The notes under the pieces are model-generated. The model did not search any database and was not told where the DNA came from. It saw nothing but the letters and a program-made list of their open reading frames with translations. From Paratinospora sagittata (Eukaryota > Streptophyta > Magnoliopsida > Ranunculales > Menispermaceae), in contig CM069598.1 in NCBI GenBank assembly GCA_035771175.1, positions 1,746,931 through 1,810,930 on the forward strand: a DNA stretch of 64,000 bases, given 5' to 3'. Positions within the stretch are counted from its first letter, which is position 1. Each line of letters starts with the position of its first letter. Position numbers and translations under genes: made by a program. This document shows, piece after piece, positions 59,701 through 64,000 of this stretch.

Positions 59701-62700
59701 TTGATGCACCGCACATTATACCATCCACTTGCTTTACTCACATTTGGCAGGCATATGTTCCATCTAAGGTAAAGGTATTTGGGTGGGCTTTGGCTCATAA
59801 GCGTATCAATACAGTGGAAATGATGCAACGAAGACTTCCCAATATGTGTTTGTCACCTCACTGCTGTACCTTCTGCAAAATGAATGGGGAAAACATAGAT
59901 CATATGTTCTTTCAATGTGACTATGTGAGGAAGATATGGGGGGAATGGATCAAATTTTCAGGGCATAGATTCATGGCCCCTAACCAGGTGGAAGATGCTT
60001 TTTTGTTACAACATATGCCCTCTTTGTCAATTAAGGAAAGAGGGTTGGGTATGATTGCATTTTATGCTTCATTATGGATGATATGGCTCAAACGTAATAA
60101 TAGAGTATTTCATGGTGTGGAAAAGTCTGGATTGCAGCTGTGGGAAGACATCAAACTTAAGGCTAGTACATGAATCTTTGCTTTACCTTTGGGTAATTGT
60201 ATGTATGTGGGTAGGGATATTCTATATTAAATAGGAAAGGGGCTGGCTGGGGTGTCTATATGGATAGAAGATTGGATTCTATAGTTCCTAATTTACTTCT
60301 GGTGAACAGTACATGTATAGGTATCTTATTATTACATCAATTTAATTCATTTTGTTTCCGCTAAAAAAAAAAAAAAAAAAAAAATCTCAAGTGCTCTGAC
60401 CGTTTGTTTGAATTCCAAGAACTAGGTGAGCTCCCATAGAGGCTAGAGCGTGGGGATTGAAGAGGGAGAACTAGATGAAATGACATGGACTCTCAACCTA
60501 AACAATCACTACTCTTGTAGATCTGCTTCTCTGACAATTTTGGGAGAGCCACCTCGCTCCATATTCCACACCTCCATTTCATATGAAAAACTCAATTCCT
60601 TCTCAGGTCCAGGTTATTGGATTTGGATAAGATCAAATCTCGTGATGTTTTACAAAAGAAACTTCCGTAGTTGTTATTGTCTCCAAATTGGTGTGCATGT
60701 TTAGAAGAGACTCCAAAGTCTACTAACCATTTGTTTCTTCAGTTTCTTTCTCTTCCAAAATTTTGACATTTCTTTCTCAAGGAACTAAAGATATCTTGGG
60801 TTCCTCCAAAAAGACGCTGTTGGGTTTTCTCAACCTTAATCGGTCAAACCAAACGCGATGGAAATATTCAAGCAATCAATCAACCATCCAACAATCAATA
60901 TTACATGGTTTGGTCAATTGGTGCCGACATCCACAGGCGGAGAAATCAATATATTTTACCGAAATGATTCTAATACAATAAGGTCATCCTTCAACACTCA
61001 CCTCTTGTCACACGATAATCATAATTCCTCAACCTTCAACACATCATTCTACAGCCAATCAATCTAACCTATCCATCCCATATTTGTAATGATTAAACTA
61101 CCAATACAACCCGAAAACTAAAATTAGACATCTAATATAATTAGAAGTTTACCACAACTACTCGTTATAATTAGGACTCTCACTCAATTAGAGTTCAAGC
61201 CAATTTCAACAATCTCCACCTTGACAAAAACACTATTAACCAATTCATCTTCAATCTCCATTGTAACATGAACAATCATCTCTCTCAATCGATCAATCGA
61301 ACAATGGTCTCATGTTATTAAGATGCAAATTAACCAATCAATCTTCGCAATAAAGCGAAGAAACATCCAATCATTCAATATGTAATAGCTAGTCTTGGCA
61401 ATCACTCCACTACAAACAAAACATTCGGATTTTTGATGGAGGCAACCTCACATTGGCTTCATCACATTTCTTATTGCAACAAGCCAAAACATTCAGAGGA
61501 AACTGTTTTGGATGATACAATGCACCAGAGAGTTGATTTCCTTAAGCAACTTCAAGTAATTGACTACCGCATAAAACAATGGATTATCTGATGTACTAGA
61601 GAGCCTCTTATTACACAACTCCCCAATACTCCAATCTGTCAGCTTTCACAGCCTAGAGCAAAATATCAACACAATGCTCTTTGAAGTTGTTTTATAAAGC
61701 AACTCTCATCTTCTTCAACCCAACCAAGTTCTTCATTAAGCCCTTGAACCACAATAAAGAGGTGGATGTCTTCTTCCTTTAAGGTGCAGCAACAATGCAA
61801 CCTTTCACACGACCAACAACTGCTTCTTATTCAACTGCAACAATAACGCAATGGTAGCCACACAATTGTTGTTGCAACAATTTGGTGTTTCTCAAAATCA
61901 ATATCGTTTCATAATCAACACAACTACAAGCAACAAACTTCAACATGCTCAACAATGATCAAAATTATAGTTGATAGAGTACCATGCGATCAATCTAAAT
62001 ATGACATCAGCTTATGATCTACCTTACTTTGATACCACTTGTTGGGTTCTCTCAACCCTAATTGATCAAATCAAACGCAATGGAAATATTCAAACAATCA
62101 ATTTTACATAGTTCGGTCAATCGGTGCCTACATCTACGGATGGAAAAATTAATATATTTTGCTGAAAAGATTACAATACAAGAAGGTCATCCTTCGTCAC
62201 ACACTCTATCATAACCTCTCGGCCTTCAAAACGTCATATATCACCAATCAATCTGACCTACCCATAACATATATATCATGAATAAACTAGACTTCCAATA
62301 CAACCCAAACACTAGGCGTCCACTATAATTAGAATTCTATGGCAAATACTTATTATAATTAGGTCTCTACTCAATTTACAACCCAACATGTGCATGGACA
62401 CCTTATTTTTTACTAACAATGACACTCTTTCTAAGAAGAGCAAGAGGATATGGAGCATAGCATTTTGGAATTTAATCAAATATAGAGCATCTCTATCTCT
62501 ATCCAACTAAGGGACTGGAACTCTTTTGTTCTTTGAGGACACCTGGCCCCTCTTCTGCTTGTTATAATCATTTTGTTTTGTATCCAAATTCCAAAAGGAA
62601 TTTTAAAAAATGCCACTGATGCTTACTGTAAACATGCTATTGCAGAAACTTATGTTCTAGTCAGTCTATACCTTCTGTACATGGTGCAGTCCTTGCTTTG

Positions 62701-62738
62701 GCAGCTTCTGTATTATCAGTTCCTTATGACATGCCCAG
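20352..62738 (+). CDS. PA200: Proteasome activator subunit 4 (PA200/Blm10), 3' end outside window
   Basis: The gene encodes a giant HEAT-repeat solenoid that caps the 20S core proteasome without ATP; in this family it opens the gate and promotes turnover of acetylated histones and peptides, largely in the nucleus. The start MHLYNAWLPPLVAEETKREK matches the family N-terminus, and 33 exons joined at GT/AG sites give one frame of 5,246 coding bases (1,748 complete codons plus two bases) with no stop. Landmarks: ATLKWISVID (exon 1), NTGPEGWRLRQRHFE (exon 4), SYPFSVDVPRN (exon 7), SNGGRWTYSLERFLRYL (exon 9, Blm10 middle region), SWPRTPSWMSLLG (exon 27), VREHAAAVLAGLMKGGDED (exon 32, DUF3437) and VHGAVLALAASVLSVPYDMP (exon 33). 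Plant PA200 is about 1,810 residues, so one or more last exons with the C-terminal Y-Y/F-x gate-opening motif lie beyond 64000. The open frame through dozens of junctions shows it is functional. Confidence 0.97.
20513..25220 (+). other. PA200 intron 1
   Basis: 4.7 kb, AT-rich, non-coding. Apart from the MITE at 21331-21914 I see no element with both ends. The stretch near 23780-24110 resembles 57700-58010 in intron 32 (shared TTTAGTGATT, AATTGTAGTTCAATCTTGTAT and AAATTTGGAGAA-type blocks), so it is a dispersed repeat of unknown type. The minus-strand frame at 21997-22383 has no recognisable features. Confidence 0.7.
21331..21914. mobile_element. Tourist-like (PIF/Harbinger) MITE
   Basis: The left end is GGCCTCGTTTGGGAG and the right end CTCCCAAATGGGGCC, so the termini are inverted (12 of 15). 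Each side is flanked by ATT, a 3-bp duplication of the size expected for Harbinger. At 584 bp with no coding capacity it is non-autonomous. A second GTTTGGTAC motif at about 21814 hints that a smaller MITE may be nested at the right. Confidence 0.65.
25917..26065 (+). mobile_element. Au-type SINE
   Basis: GGTGGGTCTTTGCACGATGG, then GGTTCAAATCT (box B-like), GGTAAGGTTGCC and AATGGTAGAAGCCTTGTGC: the order of a tRNA-derived plant SINE of the Au type. It is diverged, and target duplications are not clear. It closely resembles the SINE at 41931-42093. Confidence 0.6.
26188..27540 (+). pseudogene. Old LINE remnant in PA200 intron 3
   Basis: From ATG 26188 a frame with one stop (TGA near 26320) reads MPNNNQTVIFARESGEFNPS and later SHASWLHRTVKSALPAMSKN, with a layout similar to the N-terminal part of the LINE ORF1 at 7392. 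Near 27150-27340 a second segment reads GGLNWNLHFSGNLIGG and IIDPSQTFTTKSFF, matching the SWNLHFPR...WSLDPSGSFSCKSLF region of LINE ORF2. The middle is missing. The ORF1 assignment is weaker than the ORF2 one. Confidence 0.5.
27598..28104 (-). repeat. LTR copy (downstream on minus strand), internally deleted
   Basis: 507 bp, against 665 bp for its partner. Relative to the partner it lacks about 171 bp, joined at GAGTA|CCCCCTTC, and has a 13-bp duplication (CTCGGATGGATCA). About ten base changes over the shared part, mostly transitions. Confidence 0.88.
28988..28999 (-). other. tRNA-iMet primer-binding site
   Basis: Minus-strand TGGTATCAGAGC, two bases from the LTR; complementary to the 3' end of plant initiator tRNA-Met, the standard primer for Copia and TRIM elements. 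Confidence 0.85.
29002..29666 (-). repeat. LTR copy (upstream on minus strand), full length
   Basis: 665 bp, complete with TG...CA ends and the primer site next to it at 28988-28999. It contains the segment (about 29227-29398) that the other LTR has lost. Confidence 0.88.
30140..31500. repeat. AT-rich internal repeats of the hAT element, three copies
   Basis: Blocks beginning with GTCAAGAGTGTTATATAATT-type sequence and containing GGGTATATATTTGTATTATA, AAGTATGTAGGGCTAGATAT and GAAAGAAAGACATTATCCAA occur near 30152, 30506 and 31177. The first two are adjacent (period about 350 bp) and the third is separated by diverged sequence. Non-coding. Confidence 0.8.
32216..32312. mobile_element. End fragment of a GAGGCTTACACCTC repeat family
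   Basis: GAGGCTTACACCTCATATCACC...CCTTGATTACGCCTCACAG matches the right end of the repeat at 51899-51978 (GAGGCTTACACCTCACTTCA...GCCTTGATTATGCCTCATG). Fragment only; class not determined. Confidence 0.5.
32313..32900 (+). pseudogene. Copia polyprotein remnant (RT end and RNase H)
   Basis: VGRYQRLVGKLISLFVARSN (about 32314-32373) matches the post-RT YRRLVGKLIYL block of Copia pol. Then ATSSFVYNLVQHGQTTYIEV (about 32699-32758) runs into DWHFIREKLQF, and after a frameshift AYVRAKDQAANILTKDLNKS (about 32798-32857), the end of Copia RNase H. The middle is deleted and there are frameshifts. No LTRs seen. Confidence 0.72.
33795..33969. mobile_element. Tourist-like MITE in PA200 intron 4
   Basis: 175 bp, starting GGGTCCGTATGGTAT and ending ATGCCAAACAGGGCG, flanked on both sides by TTA (33792-33794, 33970-33972). 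The TTA/TAA duplication and GGG..GTTTGG-type ends are those of Tourist MITEs. The termini are imperfect inverts (9 of 15). Confidence 0.6.
33985..34105 (+). mobile_element. Short retroposon 3' end (RTE-LINE or SINE type)
   Basis: AACAGACCTCATGTAGTTGG followed by GGAAAAGGCTTAGTTGAGTG matches the CGACC...GTTGGGA.AAGGCTTAGTTGTTG 3' tail shared by plant RTE LINEs and their SINEs. Only the tail is present. A similar piece is at 42876-42921. Confidence 0.4.
34271..34525. repeat. Imperfect tandem duplication, period about 144 bp
   Basis: GAGATTTGATCTTC...ATCATTAATTTATTATT...GTATAAAT...AGCCATTCTTTTG occurs twice, the second copy starting near 34415. Non-coding, within PA200 intron 4. Confidence 0.7.
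36073..36256 (-). mobile_element. Au SINE with target duplication
   Basis: Read on the minus strand it is GGTGCAACAGCAAAAGTTGT..., GTCACGAGTTTTAGTC (box B region), GGTAAGGATGCGTATAATAG, CCTTCCCTGGGATCC and GAGCTTCATGCACTAGGCTG, the block order of plant Au SINEs. Flanks ATCTTTGATTAT (36061-36072) and ATCTTTGACTAT (36257-36268) are a target duplication with one mismatch. It lies in PA200 intron 9 between two short exons. Confidence 0.85.
37545..39584 (+). mobile_element. 5'-truncated L1 LINE in PA200 intron 13
   Basis: About 2 kb from the ORF2 reverse transcriptase (KLDFAKAYG at the very 5' end; RQGDQLSPFLFTLVVDVFGR, then FADDTMIF) through the zinc-binding end to TTTCTTTTAAAAAAAAAA. It is flanked by a perfect 18-bp duplication, AGTGATATTTATAGTTTT, at 37527-37544 and 39585-39602. 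Several frameshifts and stops break it. 5' truncation is the usual outcome of L1 target-primed insertion. The 5' edge has two close copies of a TTTCAA.CTT.ATTTTG.AAAAGCTTATG segment. Confidence 0.93.
41931..42093 (+). mobile_element. Au-type SINE in PA200 intron 21
   Basis: GGTGGGCCTTTGCACAATAG (box A region), ACAAGTTCAAATCAC (box B), GGGGATGAGGCTGCATACAT, and CACAATGGCGGGAGCCTTGTGCACTAGGCACACCCTT: full Au SINE order. No clear target duplication found. Confidence 0.72.
42876..42921 (+). mobile_element. Short retroposon 3' tail
   Basis: TTGTAGCCGACCTCGTGTAG followed by TTGGAAAAAGGCTTTGTTGA: the RTE/SINE-type 3' tail only, in PA200 intron 23. Confidence 0.4.
44648..45508. other. PA200 intron 27, first part, unassigned
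   Basis: Non-coding after the exon 27 donor. A 79-codon frame at 45211-45450 has no motif I recognise and an upstream stop; it may be a fragment of an element but I cannot name it. Confidence 0.5.
45509..45819 (+). repeat. 5' LTR
   Basis: Starts TGTTAAACTTG (chosen as a TG start) and ends GTTGCATCA before the primer site at 45823. The left edge is uncertain by some tens of bases. Confidence 0.6.
45822..45835 (+). other. Probable tRNA-Met primer-binding site
   Basis: TTGGTATCAAAGCC: differs by one base from TGGTATCAGAGC and sits three bases after the LTR end. Confidence 0.6.
45980..46410. repeat. Direct duplication inside the LTR element
   Basis: Two copies of a segment of about 200 bp, with TTGCCTCCTTTGCC/TTGCCTCCTCTGCC, CTTCAATAAATC, GTTATGATGACTAGTGCA, AAAGAAGAGGAC and GCAACTTTGGACGAG, start near 45984 and 46201. 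Confidence 0.85.
46491..47762 (+). mobile_element. 5'-truncated L1 LINE in PA200 intron 27
   Basis: Starts in the ORF2 region after the RT (GSHLVAWSTVQRRIDQGGLG), continues through RLKFGSGDSIRFWEDLWCG and VPSKVKFLEWVAAHGRINIG to the zinc-binding end, then a (CA)n run at about 47702-47728 and TTTCTTTTAAAAAAAAAAAAA. Flanks AGTTTTTCAAAT (46479-46490) and AGTTCTTCAAAT (47763-47774) give a 12-bp duplication with one mismatch. The frame is broken by a stop at 47227 and shifts. Same subfamily as the intron 13 and COX5C-intron LINEs. Confidence 0.85.
47763..48071 (+). repeat. 3' LTR
   Basis: Partner of 45509-45819, diverged by substitutions and small indels; the left edge abuts the LINE insertion, so the first bases are uncertain. 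Confidence 0.6.
49680..49853 (+). mobile_element. L1 LINE 3'-end fragment in PA200 intron 30
   Basis: GATTGGCCTAGAGGGTGGGG, GGGTTGGGCCTAGGGCGG, TTGTACAG, a CA/TA-rich stretch and TTTCTTTAAAAAAAAAAAAA match the last bases of the intron 27 LINE (GATTGGCTCTGAGGATGGGG...TTTCTTTTAAAA). It is a severely 5'-truncated copy. No target duplication is clear. Confidence 0.6.
50041..50170. mobile_element. Fragment of a CCTAGG/GGCGAGGCG repeat
   Basis: GTCAAGGCTCCAAAGCAATG, CCTAGGTGATTAGCCC and GGCGAGGCGGTGTG resemble the GC-rich ends of a common plant TIR repeat. The rest is AT-rich and no second end was found. Confidence 0.3.
50939..51978. mobile_element. Putative TIR element with GAGGCTTACACCTC motifs
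   Basis: The left end region TTTTAAAAATCCTTTGAGGC and the right end region, whose reverse complement is GGTCTTAAAATTCATGAGGC, are loosely inverted. Inside the ends the motif GAGGCTTACACCTC recurs (51044, 51917). The interior is AT-rich and non-coding. A second fragment of the same family is at 32216-32312. Class and exact ends are uncertain. Confidence 0.4.
52165..52325 (+). mobile_element. tRNA-derived SINE-like element in PA200 intron 31
   Basis: GTGGGTTGGTTCAGTGGTTG (box A-like), then GGTCTCTAATTCGAGAC (box B-like), then an unrelated body ending near GTAAGTCCCTGATACTTGC. Length and box order suit a SINE; I see no target duplication and do not recognise the family. Confidence 0.5.
52690..53987 (-). 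pseudogene. LINE ORF2 C-terminal region, duplicated and broken
   Basis: From 53987: KWEVVQRPIEEGGLGIGNII, then ISWNLHFLRTLTYREQSEMD, SWSLDPSGSFSCKSLFDAI, HIPSKVKFFGWLLAHRRINT. Part of this (TLTYREQ to LLAHRR) is present a second time at 53276-53013, followed by the zinc-binding end (MDHILLQCPFSSWIWNNWCS) near 52934. Confidence 0.83.
53013..53541. repeat. 264-bp tandem duplication inside the antisense LINE
   Basis: GTCAAATGTGTTTATCCTCC starts both at 53013 and 53277; the copies differ by a few bases (for example an extra G..AGAA triplet and CCGAAG versus CCAAAG). It duplicates LINE coding sequence and so happened in the LINE or its parent after ORF2 was formed. Confidence 0.93.
54445..55494 (-). 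pseudogene. LINE reverse transcriptase, broken at the active site
   Basis: Minus-strand frames 55494-55252 (REDRIAIQKAKIRWIQEGDA) and 55248-54445 (PGPDGFTMVFFQKMWDMVKD, NETYICLIPKKSDSRSLKDY, FKIDFAKAYETVEWSFLEQV, GLRQGDPLSPFLFTLVADGL) cover fingers and palm of a non-LTR RT. The (F)ADDT catalytic segment is next but in a different frame, so the frame is shifted just before the second pair of aspartates. Confidence 0.85.
55678..56851. other. PA200 intron 31, last part
   Basis: Non-coding, AT-rich. The stretch 55965-56100 (GTGTGCCCTCAGGCGCATC, GGCATATGCCTAAGTGTG) and 56520-56570 (ACGAATTGTGTGCCTTACTT) may be the two ends of a TIR repeat, but I cannot pair them with confidence. It ends with the exon 32 acceptor TGCCAACTTAG. 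Confidence 0.45.
57886..58310. repeat. Imperfect tandem duplication in PA200 intron 32
   Basis: Two copies of about 215 bp share TTACAATTAATTT, TTTCAATATTTTTC, AATTATGTT, GCGTTCCATGGTTTG-type sequence and TACCTAAAGGGGTGACTAA; the second starts near 58110. AT-rich, non-coding; related sequence is seen in intron 1 near 23780-24110. Confidence 0.8.
58330..60705 (+). mobile_element. Older L1 LINE fragment, interrupted by a younger LINE
   Basis: Before the insertion, 58370-58760 carries decayed ORF2 sequence (WKY...FGNWSDVSWVLTTKLDFGRSWC-type and NAPIRGFFP). After it, 60400-60705 continues with EEGELDEMTWTLNLNNHYSC and SASLTILGEPP, which corresponds to the next LINE block (WSLDPSGSFSCKS). The break at 58775/60385 carries the younger LINE's target duplication. 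Heavily mutated. Confidence 0.7.
58776..60384 (+). mobile_element. Younger 5'-truncated L1 LINE nested in PA200 intron 32
   Basis: ORF2 C-terminal region: MGCSVGSWPMNYLGLPLGGN, RLDGWKRAFLSKGGQLALVR, KWEVVKRLVEKGGLGIGTLS, then HIWQAYVPSKVKVFGWALAH, zinc-binding CLSPHCCTFCKMNGENIDHM, and a 22-base poly-A. Flanks TCTCAAGTACTCTGA (58761-58775) and TCTCAAGTGCTCTGA (60385-60399) are a 15-bp target duplication with one mismatch. Only a few frame breaks, so it is younger than its host LINE. Confidence 0.92.
60818..61212 (-). repeat. LTR (3' on minus strand)
   Basis: 395 bp; contains CGCGATGGAAATATTCAAGC and AACAATCAATATTACATGG, shared with its partner. Confidence 0.72.
62040..62388 (-). repeat. LTR (5' on minus strand)
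   Basis: 349 bp, starting TGTTGGGTTCTCTCAACCCT and ending CAACCCAACA; adjacent to the primer site. About 45 bp shorter than the partner through small deletions. Confidence 0.75.
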
Positions 62739-64000
62739 GTATGCCTCAAGTGATGTTATCATGTATGTAAAACATAAATTTAATGGGTTTTATGTTATTT
62801 TCTTTGTGAGAATTGAAATGCATTGAGTAAAGGAATGTCATGCTAGCATCTTAGTCAATCTACACTACAATTGCTGACTATATAAGCTCCCATCAACAGC
62901 AATGTCTATTCAACTTATTGTAGCTTATGTCCATTCAGAACATTTCCATATCATGCCACAATTTATATGTGGTTTGCACAAAATATAGTAAGACCTCTCT
63001 ATAGTGATACTCTATATAGGAATAACTGCCATGTAGTCATAAAAATATCTGGTCCCAACTTGGGCCTGTTATAAATAAGAATAAACTCCACATTGTAATA
63101 AGTTATAATTTTTCCAGGTCCTGCCTTAAGGAATTTGCCTCCACATTGTAATAATTATTCATATATAGCAAAAAATATATGCTCTATTACATTAAAGGTT
63201 TAAGATGAAATAAAATATTAATCTAAAGTTGTTTGGGACAATGCATTTATAGAATTTACATTGAGAGAAAAACATTAAAGAGAATGCAAAACTTTAGACT
63301 TTTAAGATGACTTTGCATATTCCCAAGAATCCCAACACTACAAAGATGCATCTAGTAGTTTTTTGAATCTATGTCTCTCTTTTATCAATGTCTATACCTT
63401 GGATTTGACATGCTCCATTAATTAATTATTAATGTAGTGCTTACTTCACCTCTATAACACTTGCACTAAGGATAACTGAGTCAAAACAATAATTTTTGTA
63501 ACTACACCTCTATTAAGTTATATCCTCCTCATAGTAATGAAATTAGTTTGGTCCCAACATTATGGCTATAGAGAGGTTTTACTGTATATGCATGCTTCTG
63601 TGTCAGTGTTGAATTTAGGAGAAAAGGAACCCATGCGCAATAATGTAATCACAGAGTTGATTTAGACCACTTGAAGTGGTGGCTTCATACTCAACTTGTG
63701 CACCCAGTATCCTAATACGCTCAATCCCATTAAATATCCCCAATATGATAAGCTATTATTAATTCATGGACATAGACTAGGTATCTCCTGCTAATGTACT
63801 TGGTCCATAATGTCATACTGACTAGCAGCAGTAGCCATCTGCTATGGCAAAGTATTACATTTCTTGCCCCTAAACATAAACTGAATTTTTTTGTCTTCTA
63901 AGCTGCTTTAATTTTTCAGCCGGTCGTCAAATATTTTTGGACAGTAAAACTTGGCTGTGGTCTAGGTTGGAGGGTGAGTTGCGTTACCCAAATGATCAAT
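62739..64000 (+). other. PA200 intron 33, running off the window
   Basis: After the exon 33 donor (CCCAG|GTATGC) I found no sequence that continues the family peptide after PYDMP, so the next exon is beyond the edge. The only element seen is the MITE at 62996-63584; the remaining bases to 64000 are unassigned. Confidence 0.7.
62996..63584. mobile_element. Emigrant-like (pogo/Tc1-mariner) MITE
   Basis: The left end is TAGTAAGACCTCTCTATAGT; the reverse complement of the right end starts CAGTAAAACCTCTCTATAGC. Both are flanked by TA (62994-62995, 63585-63586). CAGTAAAACCTCT...ATA with TA duplication is the hallmark of Emigrant-type MITEs of the pogo group. Inverted similarity continues inward (CTGGTCCCAACTTGGG against TTGGTCCCAACATT). 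589 bp, non-coding. Confidence 0.78.

Larger units (their letters stand above)
60818..62388 (-). mobile_element. TRIM-like LTR retrotransposon in PA200 intron 32
   Basis: Two direct repeats (60818-61212, 62040-62388) begin TGTTGGGTT and end in CAACA. On the minus strand the first LTR is followed by AG and TGGTATCAAAG (62036-62026), a tRNA-Met-type primer site; at the other end AAGGTGGAGAT next to TGTTGAAATTGG is the classic plant polypurine tract and LTR start. The interior (about 830 bp, CAACAA-rich) has no gag or pol. The flanks GACGC and TGTGC do not form a clear 5-bp duplication. LTR divergence is considerable, so it is older than the intron 3 TRIM. Confidence 0.75.
48435..62738 (+). other. 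PA200: PA200 exons 28-33
   Basis: Exon 28 48435-48710, 29 48799-48894, 30 49425-49603, 31 50569-50650, 32 56852-56976, 33 62646-62738. Exon 29 encodes MFHFIISALKSGRSSVLLDI; exon 30 ETSNKDLSTLAKASFELLKW; exon 33 ends PYDMP plus two bases of the next codon at the donor AG|GTATGC. Introns 27, 31 and 32 are 3.8, 6.2 and 5.7 kb because of inserted elements. Confidence 0.94.

Noticed and set aside
63901..64000. Possible next PA200 exon after TTTTTCAG near 63919
   Set aside because: The translation does not continue the family sequence expected after PYDMP, so the acceptor-like site is probably fortuitous.
1..64000. Search for a novel defence, CRISPR-like or biosynthetic system
   Set aside because: This is plant nuclear DNA with two housekeeping genes and transposon debris; nothing in it suggests a new multi-gene system.

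Overview
The window is the left end of a flowering-plant chromosome. It opens with about 1.5 kb of perfect CCCTAAA telomere repeat, C-rich strand reading inward, followed by about 370 bp of decayed telomere repeat and then AT-rich subtelomeric DNA. Plant-only families (COX5C, plant mobile domain, plant L1 LINEs, Au-type SINEs, hAT, Tourist and Emigrant-type MITEs, TRIM-like LTR elements) place it in the angiosperms. I cannot name the species.

Two intact nuclear genes are supported, both on the + strand. The first is COX5C (14999-15190), a 63-residue plant subunit of cytochrome c oxidase. It probably has a non-coding leader exon near 3.6 kb and an 11.3 kb leader intron holding a four-copy tandem repeat and a hAT element split by a 6.5 kb dead L1 LINE. 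The second is PA200/PSME4 (20352 to beyond 62738), the HEAT-repeat cap of the 20S proteasome. I traced 33 coding exons with canonical junctions; the phase is unbroken through 5,246 coding bases (1,748 complete codons plus two bases). The C-terminal exon, with the last roughly 60-70 residues, lies past the right edge.

Between the genes lie a decayed plant-mobile-domain pseudogene (16861-17900) and a ten-copy satellite of about 179 bp (18101-19858) that ends about 490 bp before the PA200 start codon and shows alternating (dimeric) monomer types.

Most of the rest is transposon debris inside PA200 introns: intron 1 (Tourist-like MITE), intron 3 (SINE, old LINE, hAT with a nested TRIM-like LTR element, Copia remnant), intron 4 (Tourist MITE), intron 9 (Au SINE), intron 13 (L1 with a perfect 18-bp target duplication), intron 27 (small LTR element interrupted by an L1), intron 30 (L1 tail), intron 31 (SINE and a 3.3 kb antisense L1 with an internal 264-bp duplication), intron 32 (L1 inside an older L1, then a TRIM-like LTR element) and intron 33 (Emigrant-like MITE). 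No tRNA, rRNA, CRISPR or bacterial-type system was seen. The notable content is the layered insertion history and the maintenance of an intact gene through it, not a new enzymatic system.
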